The notes beneath the pieces are model-generated. The model worked only from the letters and a program-made list of their open reading frames with translations, did not search any database and was not told the origin of the DNA. A DNA stretch of 64,000 bases. Source: Streptomyces plumbidurans. Its GTDB lineage: Bacteria; Actinomycetota; Actinomycetes; Streptomycetales; Streptomycetaceae. Position numbers and translations under genes: made by a program. Positions 9,571 through 18,348 of the stretch are shown here, one piece after another; within the stretch, counting starts at the first letter, position 1, and every line of letters begins with the position of its first letter. Where the stretch lies: the NCBI RefSeq assembly GCF_019857225.1, contig NZ_JAFJSY010000010.1, positions 186,001-250,000 of the forward strand, read 5' to 3'.

Positions 9571-10791
9571 GCCCGCGGCGGCGTTGTCGCCGGATCCGCG
9601 GTCGCGCCAGGGCAGCTCCGCCGTCACGACGGTCGGCCCGCCCGGCGGCGAGTCGATGACGAACAGCCCGTCGACGGCGTCCAGCCGGTCCGCGAGCCCC
9701 TGCATGCCCGAGCCGCCGTCGAGCCGCGCGCCCCCGTGGCCGTTGTCCTCGACCTGGATCAGCAGCCGCTCGCCGGACCGCCACACCTCGACGGACGCGG
9801 ACCTCGCCCCGCTGTGCTTGCTGATGTTCTGCAGCAGCTCGGAGACGGTGAAGTAGGCGATGCCCTCGATGGCCGCGGCCGGCCGCGAGACGAGGTCGAC
9901 CGTCACCTTCACGGGCACGGTGCAACGCGAGGCGACCGAGGACAGGGCGGCGTCCAGACCGCGGTCGGTCAGCACCGCCGGATGGATGCCCCGGGCCAGA
10001 TCCCGCAGCTCCTGCAGCGCGAGCTTCACCTCGCCGTGCGCCTCCGCGACCATGTCCGCGGCCGCGTCCGGGTCCTCCAGCAGCTTCTCCTTGGCCAGCC
10101 CGAGCCCCATCGCCAGATTGACCAGGCGGGCCTGCGCCCCGTCGTGCAGATCGCGCTCGATCCGCCGCAGATCGGCGTTGGCGGTGTCGACCACGACCCC
10201 CCGGTCCGACTCCAGCTCCGCGATACGCCGCTCCAGCTCGTCGGAGGGCGACAGCAGCCCGCGCACCATCGCCCGGTCGGCGTTGGTCAGCCCCCGCGCG
10301 ATGTACGGCAGCACCGGCCACAGCACGAACAGCGAGGTCAGCGTGATGGCGAAGGTGAGCACGCCCCAGGGCAGCCGTATGAAGTCGTAGAGCACGGTGC
10401 GCCAGCCCACCGGGTCCTTCAGCCGCATCCACAACCGCGGCAGCAGACCGGTACCGCGCCCCGGCAACGGGCTCGGCTCGTCCACCCGTACCCCGAGCAG
10501 CTTCCTGGCCCGCGCCCTCTCCATCCTGCCCAGCACCCGCGCGCCCGCCAGACCGGCCGCCAGCAACGGGAACCCGATCACCGTCACCGTCAGCCAGAAA
10601 CCCGTGAACAGCACCGTGACGACATAGACGAAACCGAACAGCGACACCGGGAGGTTCGCCAGGAGATGCGCGATCTCCTTCCAGGTCTGCCGGTCGTAGG
10701 CGAAACGGGCTGGGGGCAGGCGGTCGTCACCTTCCGGAGCCCCCTCCGGGCCTCCGGGAGCCCCGATCGGGTGCGAGAGTCGTTCGGTCAT
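9553..10791 (-). CDS. DesK/NarX-class membrane histidine kinase (second of a tandem pair)
   Basis: This 412-residue kinase has a charged leader, then a membrane sensor module (about residues 35-200), the phospho-His box RRIERDLHDGAQARLVNLAM, and a C-terminal HATPase with QVEDNGHGGARLDGGSGMQGL. From LESDRGVVVDT onward it matches the adjacent kinase almost residue for residue, including LRDLARGIHPAVLTDRGLDA; the sensor halves are much less alike. That pattern indicates tandem duplication with divergence of input, or gene conversion of the catalytic half. The ATG at 10791 is chosen because the region upstream has no family-like sequence. The C-terminal codons (GAGQPR) lie in the first unit of the 29-bp array. 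Its promoter is shared, back to back, with nuoA. Confidence 0.87.
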   Translation of the reverse strand: MTERLSHPIGAPGGPEGAPEGDDRLPPARFAYDRQTWKEIAHLLANLPVSLFGFVYVVTVLFTGFWLTVTVIGFPLLAAGLAGARVLGRMERARARKLLGVRVDEPSPLPGRGTGLLPRLWMRLKDPVGWRTVLYDFIRLPWGVLTFAITLTSLFVLWPVLPYIARGLTNADRAMVRGLLSPSDELERRIAELESDRGVVVDTANADLRRIERDLHDGAQARLVNLAMGLGLAKEKLLEDPDAAADMVAEAHGEVKLALQELRDLARGIHPAVLTDRGLDAALSSVASRCTVPVKVTVDLVSRPAAAIEGIAYFTVSELLQNISKHSGARSASVEVWRSGERLLIQVEDNGHGGARLDGGSGMQGLADRLDAVDGLFVIDSPPGGPTVVTAELPWRDRGSGDNAAAGAGQPR

Positions 10792-10983
10792 ACGGGCCAG
10801 CGTGCCGCGTGGCGAGCGCTCGCGCCATGAGGTCGACCGCCCAGGTCTCCTGGGGAAAACCCCACCCCGGCATATCGAGCACATCTCAAGGCGCGACGGG
10901 CTGCTTACCCTCTCTTTATCAGGGCCTAGACTCCCGTGCGTACAGATCGTCGAGCGACACCGTTCGCCAAGGTCGCAGGTCAC

Positions 10984-11035
10984 ATCAGCAAGCCGCATCA
11001 GCAAGTCGTATCAGCAAGTCGTATCAGGGAGCGAG
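10984..11035. repeat. 13-bp tandem repeat just upstream of nuoA
   Basis: ATCAGCAAGYCGY occurs three times in tandem, with a fourth diverged copy ending ten bases before the nuoA start. It lies in the divergent promoter/leader region of the kinase and nuo operons, so copy number could affect the nuoA leader. Confidence 0.8.
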
Positions 11036-11044
11036 GGCACGGAC

Positions 11045-11437
11045 GTGCGGGAACCGACCGTCGTCGCGGCGGACTACTTCCAGTCGTACTCGGTCGTCGG
11101 ACTGCTGGCCGTCGTCGGCGTGCTGTTCGTCGCCGTCGCCTTCGGAGCGGGCCGGCTGCTGCGCCCGGTCGTGCCCACCCCGGAGAAGCTGCTGACGTAC
11201 GAGTGCGGAGTCGACCCCGTCGGCGAGGGCTGGGCCCACACCCAGGTCCGCTACTACGTCTACGCCTTCCTCTACGTCATCTTCGCCGTCGACTCGATCT
11301 TCCTGTTCCCCTGGGCGACGGTCTACGCCGCCCCCGGCTACGGCGCCACCACCCTCGTCGAGATGTTCATCTTCCTCGGCTTCCTGGCCGTGGGCCTGCT
11401 CTACGCGTACAAGAAGGGCGTTCTGGCATGGACGTGA
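11045..11437 (+). CDS. nuoA: NADH-quinone oxidoreductase subunit A-like
   Basis: This 130-residue protein has three transmembrane segments and is a proton-arm subunit of complex I near the quinone cavity. It contains the diagnostic loop [20 protein letters not shown] with its conserved Cys, then [22 protein letters not shown]. The start is GTG at 11045, behind a GAGGG tract; a longer reading from 10802 has no family-like residues. The next gene, nuoB, starts inside its last ten bases, so translation is coupled. This is the first gene of a ten-gene operon that lacks nuoD-G. Such a partial second nuo cluster is known in Streptomyces besides the full 14-gene operon. Confidence 0.93.
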   Translation: MREPTVVAADYFQSYSVVGLLAVVGVLFVAVAFGAGRLLRPVVPTPEKLLTYECGVDPVGEGWAHTQVRYYVYAFLYVIFAVDSIFLFPWATVYAAPGYGATTLVEMFIFLGFLAVGLLYAYKKGVLAWT

Positions 11438-12066
11438 CGACGCCGGACACCAACGGGCAGTCGGCCGAGCCCCCTGCCACGCAGCCCGTGCTGCTGCCGG
11501 AGCCGAAGAGGCTGGGCGCACTGGCCCGCCTCGCACCGGAACCGATGAAGGTGGTCCTGAACTGGGGCCGCCGCTACTCCCTGTGGGTCTTCAACTTCGG
11601 CCTCGCCTGCTGCGCGATCGAGTTCATCGCCGCGTCGATGGCCCGCCACGACTTCATCCGCCTCGGCGTCATCCCCTTCGCGCCGGGCCCGCGCCAGGCC
11701 GACCTGATGGTGGTCTCGGGCACGGTCACGGACAAGATGGCCCCGGCCGTGAAGCGCCTGTACGAGCAGATGCCCGAGCCGAAGTACGTCATCTCCTTCG
11801 GCGCATGCAGCAACTGCGGCGGCCCCTACTGGGACTCCTACTCCGTCACCAAGGGCGTCGACCAGATCATCCCCGTCGACGTCTACGTCCCCGGCTGCCC
11901 GCCCCGCCCCGAGGCCCTGCTCCAGGGCATCCTCAAGCTCCAGGAGAAGATCGCACGCGAGTCCCTGGGGGAGCGCTACGGCACCTCCCGGCCCTCCGCC
12001 GCGGCCCTGCAGAGCCCCCTGGTCGAGCCGCCCGCCGCCACGCCCCCGTCCGGGGAGGACCGATGA
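11428..12066 (+). CDS. nuoB: NADH-quinone oxidoreductase subunit B-like (N2 cluster)
   Basis: This 212-residue peripheral-arm subunit carries the terminal [4Fe-4S] cluster N2 that hands electrons to quinone. All four ligand positions are visible: the adjacent pair in LACCAIEF, the cysteine in GACSNCGG and the one in VPGCPPRPE. The first 35 residues are a Pro-rich leader, and the last 30 a Pro/Ala tail ([12 protein letters not shown]), longer than in E. coli. It overlaps nuoA by ten bases and nuoC by four. With the cluster ligands intact, the protein should be redox-active. NuoD, its normal partner at the quinone site, is not encoded in this operon. Confidence 0.95.
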   Translation: MDVTTPDTNGQSAEPPATQPVLLPEPKRLGALARLAPEPMKVVLNWGRRYSLWVFNFGLACCAIEFIAASMARHDFIRLGVIPFAPGPRQADLMVVSGTVTDKMAPAVKRLYEQMPEPKYVISFGACSNCGGPYWDSYSVTKGVDQIIPVDVYVPGCPPRPEALLQGILKLQEKIARESLGERYGTSRPSAAALQSPLVEPPAATPPSGEDR

Positions 12067-13655
12067 GCACGGTCGGCTGGCTGCCCGCCCCCGCGGAGGA
12101 ACTCTTCGGCCCGGAGGCCACGGCCGAGGAGTCCTACGAGGTCCTGACGGTCGACGTCCCTCCGGCGTCCTGGCTCACCGCCCTGGAAGTCGCGCGCGAC
12201 CGCCTCTCCTGCACCTATTTCGACTGGCTGAGCGCGGTCGACGAACCGGGCACAGGGTTCCGCGTCTCGGCCCACGTCGTCTCCCTGTCCCCTCTTCGTC
12301 GCCTGCTGATCCGCACCACCGTCCCGCACGACGCCCCGACGCTGCCCTCCGCCGTCGACGTCTACGCGGGCGCGGCCTGGCACGAACGCGAGACCCACGA
12401 AATGTTCGGCGTCCACTTCGAGGGCCACCCCGGCCTCGACCACCTCCTGCTCCCGGACACCTTCGAGGGCCACCCCCTCCGCAAGGACTTCGTCCTCGCC
12501 GCCCGCGTCGCCAAGGCCTGGCCCGGCGCCAAGGAACCAGGCGAATCCGACCACGGCACCCCCAAGCGCCGCCAAATGCTCCCCCCAGGCGTCCCCGACC
12601 CCAACGAATGGGGCCCCTTGAAGGGACAGCTCCCCCCAGCACCGTCCCGCCCGACCCGCAGCACGGGCACGGCCGCGGGCCGAGGCGCGGCGCGAGCAGG
12701 GACTGGGGAACGGCCTGCCCGCCGAGCGCGGTCGGTGGGGGAGGGGTCGGTCAGCCAGGGGGCGGCTGGGGCTGCGGGTGGTTCGGCTGGTCAGGGGGCG
12801 GCTGGAGGTTCGGGACCATCGGGTGAGGCGGGGGCTGCGCCGCGTCGTGCGCGGTCGGCGGCCGAGGGTTCGGTGAGCCAGGCGGCTGGGGCCGAGGGTG
12901 CGGCGGCCGGGGTGCCGGGTGAGGGTGCGGCTGGGCCGCGTCGTGCGCGGTCGGCGGCGGAGGGTTCGGCGAGTCAGGCGTCTGGAGCCGAGGGTTCGGC
13001 CGGGCAGGCGGCGGCCGGGGTTGGCGGGGCGTCGGGTGAGGCGGAGGCTGGGCCGCGGCGTGCGCGGTCCGCGGCGGAAGGTTCGGCGAGTCAGACGGCC
13101 TCGCCCGCGGCCGACCAGCGGCAGGGTGCGGCCGGCACGGCTGCACCGCGCCGCTCGCGCCGCGCGAGAGACGGTTCGGCCTCGCAGGCTGCCGAAACCC
13201 CGTCGCCACAGGCCCCGAACACCCGCCCCGCCCCCCGCAGTTCGGACGCCCCTTGGCACCACGCCCGCCCGGCTTTCGACGATGCGGAACCGGAAGCGAA
13301 GGGGAGCGCGGGGGCGGAACCGGAGGCCGAGGCAGAGCAGAGCGCGAAGGCCGGTGCGACAACGGAGCCGGGTCCCGCGGTGAAGCCAGCGGAGCCGAAG
13401 CCGAGCCCAAGCCCGAGCCCAAAGTCCAGCGCGGAGCCGGAGCTCAGCCCGGAGCCGGTGCCGAGCCCGGAACCGAAGCCCGGCCCGGAACCCAAGCCCA
13501 GCGCGGAACCGAAGCCGAGCCCAGAGCCGCAGCCCAGCCCAGACCCGGAGCCCAGCCCAAAGCCCACCACGCAGGACACCCCCGCCGACAAAGCCCCGCC
13601 CACCCCCGAAGACCCAGCCGAAAACCCAGACCCCCCCTCAGGAGGTACGCAGTGA
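12063..13655 (+). CDS. nuoC: NADH-quinone oxidoreductase subunit C-like with long low-complexity repeat tail
   Basis: This 530-residue protein is NuoC only in its first ~190 residues. [19 protein letters not shown] and [14 protein letters not shown] are the family signature. The remaining ~340 residues are foreign to the family. Residues 219-376 hold five copies of an Arg-rich box, RRARSxxEGSxSQ, spaced 32-41 residues apart by Gly/Ala/Ser linkers. Residues 440-500 are a Pro-Glu-Lys-Ser tract with PEPKPS-type repeats. The gene overlaps nuoB by four bases and the start of nuoH by four. The reading frame is open throughout, so the tail is not an obvious frameshift. No NuoD sequence is present in it. 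The tail may be disordered; its role is unknown. Confidence 0.9.
   Translation: MSTVGWLPAPAEELFGPEATAEESYEVLTVDVPPASWLTALEVARDRLSCTYFDWLSAVDEPGTGFRVSAHVVSLSPLRRLLIRTTVPHDAPTLPSAVDVYAGAAWHERETHEMFGVHFEGHPGLDHLLLPDTFEGHPLRKDFVLAARVAKAWPGAKEPGESDHGTPKRRQMLPPGVPDPNEWGPLKGQLPPAPSRPTRSTGTAAGRGAARAGTGERPARRARSVGEGSVSQGAAGAAGGSAGQGAAGGSGPSGEAGAAPRRARSAAEGSVSQAAGAEGAAAGVPGEGAAGPRRARSAAEGSASQASGAEGSAGQAAAGVGGASGEAEAGPRRARSAAEGSASQTASPAADQRQGAAGTAAPRRSRRARDGSASQAAETPSPQAPNTRPAPRSSDAPWHHARPAFDDAEPEAKGSAGAEPEAEAEQSAKAGATTEPGPAVKPAEPKPSPSPSPKSSAEPELSPEPVPSPEPKPGPEPKPSAEPKPSPEPQPSPDPEPSPKPTTQDTPADKAPPTPEDPAENPDPPSGGTQ
12720..13190 (+). repeat. In-frame repeat array inside nuoC
   Basis: Five coding copies of RRARSxxEGSxSQ begin near 12720, 12843, 12939, 13056 and 13158. 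The Gly/Ala/Ser linkers vary in length, but all differences are multiples of three. The Arg-rich boxes are conserved while the linkers drift, which argues for selection on the box. A second compositional tract, 13380-13562, encodes Pro/Glu/Lys/Ser repeats. Confidence 0.85.
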
Positions 13656-14620
13656 CCGACGCCCTGGACGTCACCCTGCGACTCCTGATCGTGTTCGTCG
13701 TCTTCCTCACCTTCCCCCTGATCGTGGGCCAGACCGAGCACAAGGTCATGGCTCACATGCAGGGCCGCCTCGGCCCGATGTACGCCGGCGGCTTCCACGG
13801 CTGGGCCCAACTCGTCGCCGACGGAGTCAAGTTCGCGCAGAAGGAGGACGTCGTCCCGGCGGGCGCGGACCGCCGCGTCTTCCAGCTCGCCCCGGCCGTC
13901 GCCCTCCTCCCGTACCTCGTCGTCCTGCTGGCCATCCCCATCGGCCCGGGAGAGGGCGCGGTCGGTCAGGTCCTCGATGCGGGCGTCTTCTTTGTCCTCG
14001 CGGTGATGGGCGTGGGCGTCCTCGGCTCCCTCATGGCCGGTTGGGCCTCCGCCAACAAGTTCTCCCTCCTCGGCGGCCTGCGCACCGCCGCTCAGCTCCT
14101 CGCCTACGAACTCCCGATGCTCCTCACCGCCGCCTCGGTGGCCATGGCGGCCGGTACCGTCTCCCTCCCCGGCATCCTCGACGCCTTCCAGTGGTGGTGG
14201 CTTCCCTGGCAGATCGTCGGCGCGATCGTCTTCTTCGTCGCCGGCCTCGCCGAACTCCAGCGCCCGCCCTTCGACATGCCCGTCGCCGACTCGGAGATCA
14301 TCTTCGGCGCGTACACCGAATACACGGGCCTGCGTTTCGCACTGTTCCTCCTCGCCGAGTACGCCGGAATCATCGTCCTGTGCGGCCTGACCACCGTCCT
14401 GTTCCTGGGCGGCTGGCACGGCCCCTGGGGCTCCGACGGCCTCGGCTGGGTGTGGACCCTGCTGAAGACGGCCGTCCTCGCCTTCCTCGTGATCTGGCTC
14501 CGCGTCACCTATCCCCGCCTGCGCGAGGACCAGCTCCAGAAGCTCTCCTGGACCCTCCTCGTCCCCCTCTCCCTCGCTCAGATCGCCCTCACCGGCATCG
14601 TCAAGGTGGTGATCTCCTGA
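13652..14620 (+). CDS. nuoH: NADH-quinone oxidoreductase subunit H-like
   Basis: This 322-residue, eight-helix membrane subunit links the quinone site to the proton pumps. Conserved stretches are the entry loop ([20 protein letters not shown] and [11 protein letters not shown]), the segment [17 protein letters not shown], and [18 protein letters not shown]. These carry the acidic residues of the quinone channel. The start is GTG at 13652, with AGGAGG located inside the end of nuoC and a four-base overlap. The stop overlaps the nuoI ATG by one base. Several Pro and acidic positions typical of NuoH are kept, so the quinone-side half of the membrane domain looks intact despite the missing NuoD. 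Confidence 0.93.
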   Translation: MTDALDVTLRLLIVFVVFLTFPLIVGQTEHKVMAHMQGRLGPMYAGGFHGWAQLVADGVKFAQKEDVVPAGADRRVFQLAPAVALLPYLVVLLAIPIGPGEGAVGQVLDAGVFFVLAVMGVGVLGSLMAGWASANKFSLLGGLRTAAQLLAYELPMLLTAASVAMAAGTVSLPGILDAFQWWWLPWQIVGAIVFFVAGLAELQRPPFDMPVADSEIIFGAYTEYTGLRFALFLLAEYAGIIVLCGLTTVLFLGGWHGPWGSDGLGWVWTLLKTAVLAFLVIWLRVTYPRLREDQLQKLSWTLLVPLSLAQIALTGIVKVVIS

Positions 14621-15195
14621 TGACGGAGCCGCTCCCCTCCACCCGGTCCCGCATCCCCGGCGCGGGCCTGGCCAAGGGTCTGGCCGTCACCCTGCGCACG
14701 ATGACGAAGAAGACCGTCACCGCTCAGTACCCGGACGTCCTGCCCGACCTGCCGCCCCGCAGCCGTGGCGTCATCGCTCTGTTCGAGGAGAACTGCACGG
14801 TCTGCATGCTCTGCGCCCGGGAGTGCCCGGACTGGTGCATCTACATCGACTCCCACAAGGAGACGGTCCCGGCGGCGACCCCCGGTGGCCGCGAACGCAG
14901 CCGCAACGTCCTCGACCGCTTCGCCATCGACTTCGCCCTGTGCATGTACTGCGGTATCTGCATCGAGGTCTGTCCTTTCGACGCCCTGTTCTGGTCCCCG
15001 GAGTTCGAGTACGCCGAGACCGACATCCACGAACTCACCCACGAACGCGACAAGCTCCGCGACTGGATGTGGACGGTGCCCGCCCCGCCGGCCCTCGACC
15101 CGGCCGCCGAGGAACCGAAGGAGATCGCCGCCGCCCGCAAGGCCGCCGAGAAGCTGGCGGCCGCCCAGGCCGAGCCCCAGGAAGGAGAGTCGTGA
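14620..15195 (+). CDS. nuoI: NADH-quinone oxidoreductase subunit I-like, 2x[4Fe-4S]
   Basis: This 191-residue ferredoxin-like subunit has two complete four-cysteine motifs, [12 protein letters not shown] and [12 protein letters not shown], for clusters N6a and N6b. A C-terminal Ala/Glu-rich helix ends the protein. In complexes without the NADH module (archaeal Fpo, photosynthetic NDH-1), this subunit is the point where ferredoxin delivers electrons. That makes it the likely entry point here, since nuoE, F and G are absent from the operon. The ATG overlaps the nuoH stop by one base, and the stop overlaps the nuoJ GTG. Confidence 0.94.
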   Translation: MTEPLPSTRSRIPGAGLAKGLAVTLRTMTKKTVTAQYPDVLPDLPPRSRGVIALFEENCTVCMLCARECPDWCIYIDSHKETVPAATPGGRERSRNVLDRFAIDFALCMYCGICIEVCPFDALFWSPEFEYAETDIHELTHERDKLRDWMWTVPAPPALDPAAEEPKEIAAARKAAEKLAAAQAEPQEGES

Positions 15196-15962
15196 GCCTC
15201 GTCGCAGCCACAGCCACAGCCACAGCCTCAGCCGTGACCGCGGCCCCCGCCACGAGCCTGGCCGCCGACACCCACGGCTTCCTCTCCCCGACCGGCGTCG
15301 AGATCGCCTTCCTCCTCGTCGGCCTCGTCACCTTCGGCGCCGCCCTCGTCACCGTCACCACCCGCCAACTGGTGCACGCCGCCCTGTGGCTGGTGGTCAC
15401 CCTCGGCGGTCTGGCCGTCGAATACCTGCTGCTCACCGCCGAGTTCATCGCCTGGGTGCAGGTCCTCATCTATGTCGGCTCCGTCGTGGTCCTCCTTCTG
15501 TTCGGTCTGATGCTCACCAGGGCACCCATCGGCCGCTCGCCGGACGCCGACTCCGGCAACCGCTGGGCCGCACTCACCGTGGCCGTCGCCTCGGCCGCCG
15601 CCCTGGTCTGGGTCGTCGTCGACGCATTCCGTGCGACCTGGATCGACCTGGACGGTCCGGCCGCCGGCTCCACCGCCGTCACCGGGGCGAGCCTCTTCCA
15701 GAACTGGGTGCTCCCCTTCGAGGCCCTCTCCGTCCTTCTCCTCGCGGCCCTGGTCGGCGCGATCGTCCTGTCCCGCAAGGCGAAGGCGGAGTCGAGCTCT
15801 CCCCCTGTGAACTCCCGGGCCGGGTCCGGCAGTTCCCCATCCGTCCCGGATTCCCGGAATCACCCGTCAGGGCGAAAGGAGCCGGCCCAGGCAACCGATC
15901 CGGTCCAGGCAACCGATCAGGTCGGGACAACCGATCCGGCCGAGCAGGAAGGCGCCCGCTGA
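15192..15962 (+). CDS. nuoJ: NADH-quinone oxidoreductase subunit J-like
   Basis: This 256-residue protein has five transmembrane helices, as expected for Nuo[59 protein letters not shown], a fourth near 130-150, and [20 protein letters not shown]. The helix with a pi-bulge next to [12 protein letters not shown] is conserved. The N-terminus has a 20-residue Ala/Thr leader. The C-terminus has a soluble tail of about 60 residues containing short repeats ([16 protein letters not shown]), longer than in most NuoJ proteins. The start is GTG with an AAGGAGAG site, overlapping the nuoI stop. Confidence 0.92.
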   Translation: MSLVAATATATASAVTAAPATSLAADTHGFLSPTGVEIAFLLVGLVTFGAALVTVTTRQLVHAALWLVVTLGGLAVEYLLLTAEFIAWVQVLIYVGSVVVLLLFGLMLTRAPIGRSPDADSGNRWAALTVAVASAAALVWVVVDAFRATWIDLDGPAAGSTAVTGASLFQNWVLPFEALSVLLLAALVGAIVLSRKAKAESSSPPVNSRAGSGSSPSVPDSRNHPSGRKEPAQATDPVQATDQVGTTDPAEQEGAR

Positions 15963-16351
15963 TGCATCTCGCCTATCCCGCCGTGCTCTCCGCCCTCCTG
16001 TTCTGCACCGGCCTGTACGGCGTCCTCGCCCGCCGCAACGCGATCCTGGTCCTGATGTCCGTCGAGCTGATGCTCAACGCCGTCAACCTCAACCTCGTCG
16101 CCTTCGACGTCTGGCTCAGCAAGGCCGCCCGGGACACCCTGCACTCCGGCCAGGCCCTGACCCTGTTCACCATCGCCATCGCCGCCGCCGAGATCGGCAT
16201 CGGCCTGGCGATCGTCCTCGCCGTCTACCGCAACCGCGGCACCTCCGACATCGACAGACTGCGCGACAGCGCCGAGGGCCACGAGAGCGACGGCCCGGAA
16301 GGCGACGCCCCGACGACGGATCAGACCGGGAAGGCTGAGGCCACCGCGTGA
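15962..16351 (+). CDS. nuoK: NADH-quinone oxidoreductase subunit K-like
   Basis: This 129-residue small membrane subunit has three helices. The conserved buried Glu residues lie in [18 protein letters not shown] and [17 protein letters not shown]; both are needed for proton transfer in NuoK homologues. A 35-residue acidic, Asp/Glu-rich C-terminal tail extends beyond the usual length of ~100. The ATG shares a base with the nuoJ stop, and nuoL starts inside its final codons (GTGA overlap). Confidence 0.93.
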   Translation: MHLAYPAVLSALLFCTGLYGVLARRNAILVLMSVELMLNAVNLNLVAFDVWLSKAARDTLHSGQALTLFTIAIAAAEIGIGLAIVLAVYRNRGTSDIDRLRDSAEGHESDGPEGDAPTTDQTGKAEATA

Positions 16352-18342
16352 CCACGACCACCCTCGCCGTCCTCGTTCCCCTGCTGCCGTTCCTGGGCGC
16401 CGCGGCCGGCCTGCTCCTGGGCCGCACGGCCCCCGGCTTCGTCCGCCCTCTCGCGGTACTGCCGACCCTCGCCTCGTTCGTGCTGGCCGTGCTGGTCGCC
16501 GTACGCCAGGGGGGCGACCAGGCCGTCGACGCCCACACCGAACTCACGCCCACCGGCTCGGTCCCCGTCGAACTCGCCCTGCACATCGACGGCTTCGCCG
16601 CCCTCGTCGCCGTCCTGGTCGGCGTCGTCGCCTCGTGCGTGCAGATCTACTCGACGGGCTACCTGCGCGACGACCCGCGCTACCCCTCGTACGCCGCGCT
16701 CGTCTCCCTCTTCACCTCCGCGATGCTGCTCGTCGTCTACTCCGGCGACCTGATCGTGCTGCTGGTCGGCTGGGAGATCATGGGCATCTGCTCGTACTTC
16801 CTGGTCGGCCACTATTGGGAGACCCCGGAGGCCCGCGCCGCCTCCATCAAGGCCTTCCTGGTGACGAAGCTCGGTGATGTCCCCTTCCTCATCGGTTTGT
16901 TCGCCCTCGCCACCGACACCGGCTCCTTCCGGATCACGAAGGTCCTCGGCGCCGTCGCGAGCGGCGGCCTCCACCACCCGACGCTGATCGCCCTGCTGCT
17001 CCTTGCGGGCGTGGCGGGCAAGTCGGCGCAGTTCCCGCTGCACACCTGGCTCCCCGACGCGATGGCGGGCCCGACGCCGGTCTCCGCGCTGATCCACGCC
17101 GCGACAATGGTCGCCGCCGGTGTCTACTTCGTCGCCCGCCTCCTCCCGGTCTTCGAGGCCTCCTCGGCCGCGATGGTCGTCCTGGCCGTCATGGCCGCCG
17201 TCACCATGCTCGGCTCGGGCCTCGCCGCACTCGCCCAGGACGACATCAAGCGCGTCCTCGCCTACTCGACGATCGGCCAACTCGGCTACATGACCGGCGC
17301 CCTCGCCGTCGGCGACCGCGGCGCCGCCGTCTTCCACCTCCTGTCCCACGGCGCCTTCAAGGCGCTGCTGTTCCTCGCCGCCGGCGTGATCATCCACGCC
17401 GCCGGCACCAACTCGCTGGCCGCCATGTCCCGCATGGGCAACCTGCGCGACCGCGTCCCCGACGCCTTCTGGACGATGACCGTGGCGCTCCTCGCGCTCG
17501 CCGCGATCCCGCCCTTCAGCGGCTTCTTCTCCAAGGACGCCGTCCTCGGCGCCGCGGAACACGTCGCCACCGGATACACCGAGCACGCCCCCGGCACCGC
17601 GGGCTGGATCACCCTCGTCGCCGGCCTGATCACCGCGGCACTCACCGCCGCGTACGCGACGCGCCTCTGGCTGCTCGCCTTCCGCGGACAGGGCACCGAG
17701 GCTCCCGACCACGGCCGCCAGCCGCTCACCATGACCGCGGTGCTGTGGGTGCTCGCCGTCCCGTCCCTGGCGCTCGGCGGGTTCGCCTACCGTTCGCTGC
17801 CCGACTGGTTCGACGGTCGGGACCTCGCCCCGACCCTCACCACCTCCGTCCTCGGCACGGGAGTGGCCCTGATCGGCGGCATCGTCACCTACGCGGCCTG
17901 GCGACACAGCACGGCAGCCGCGGCCCGTGTCCCGCTCGGCGCGGTCGCCGCCCACCCCGAGGGCGACGCCGGACTCGTCGAGGCCGAGGCCATCGCCACC
18001 CACGCACCCGCCTACGGCGACGTCGCCTCCGCACCCGACCCGGCGGACCCCGGACGGCTGCTGCTCGGCCCGCTGCACCGGCACGCGGCCGTCGGCTTCC
18101 ACCTCGACGCCGTGTACGCGGCACTCTTCGTCCGCCCAGTGCTGGCTGGCGCGAGCCTCGTTCGGTTCCTGGACCGCGAGGTCGTCGAGACCTACGTACG
18201 CGGCGCGGGAGCCCTACCCCGCCTGCTGGGAGCCGCCGTACGGCGCGCCCAGACCGGCAATGTGCAGACCTATGTGAGCGCGCTGCTCGCCGGCACCGTC
18301 GTCCTCGCGGTCGCCGCCGTCCTTGTCGCCACGGGAGCGTGA
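16348..18342 (+). CDS. nuoL: NADH-quinone oxidoreductase subunit L-like, antiporter-type
   Basis: This 664-residue Mrp-antiporter-like proton-pumping subunit contains the key Glu in [18 protein letters not shown]. It also has the pumping Lys and helix-break motif in [20 protein letters not shown], followed by [18 protein letters not shown] further conserved Lys lies in [19 protein letters not shown], with His residues in [15 protein letters not shown]. The C-terminal ~150 residues include the lateral helix region and a final membrane anchor ([19 protein letters not shown]). All charged residues of the proton path that can be read are present, so it should pump. GTG start, overlapping nuoK. 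Confidence 0.95.
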   Translation: MTTTTLAVLVPLLPFLGAAAGLLLGRTAPGFVRPLAVLPTLASFVLAVLVAVRQGGDQAVDAHTELTPTGSVPVELALHIDGFAALVAVLVGVVASCVQIYSTGYLRDDPRYPSYAALVSLFTSAMLLVVYSGDLIVLLVGWEIMGICSYFLVGHYWETPEARAASIKAFLVTKLGDVPFLIGLFALATDTGSFRITKVLGAVASGGLHHPTLIALLLLAGVAGKSAQFPLHTWLPDAMAGPTPVSALIHAATMVAAGVYFVARLLPVFEASSAAMVVLAVMAAVTMLGSGLAALAQDDIKRVLAYSTIGQLGYMTGALAVGDRGAAVFHLLSHGAFKALLFLAAGVIIHAAGTNSLAAMSRMGNLRDRVPDAFWTMTVALLALAAIPPFSGFFSKDAVLGAAEHVATGYTEHAPGTAGWITLVAGLITAALTAAYATRLWLLAFRGQGTEAPDHGRQPLTMTAVLWVLAVPSLALGGFAYRSLPDWFDGRDLAPTLTTSVLGTGVALIGGIVTYAAWRHSTAAAARVPLGAVAAHPEGDAGLVEAEAIATHAPAYGDVASAPDPADPGRLLLGPLHRHAAVGFHLDAVYAALFVRPVLAGASLVRFLDREVVETYVRGAGALPRLLGAAVRRAQTGNVQTYVSALLAGTVVLAVAAVLVATGA

Positions 18343-18348
18343 GCAGGC

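Noticed and set aside
12660..13655. A degenerate nuoD hidden in the NuoC tail
   Set aside because: None of the NuoD landmarks is present; the sequence is repetitive Arg/Gly/Ala/Ser and Pro/Glu in every part.
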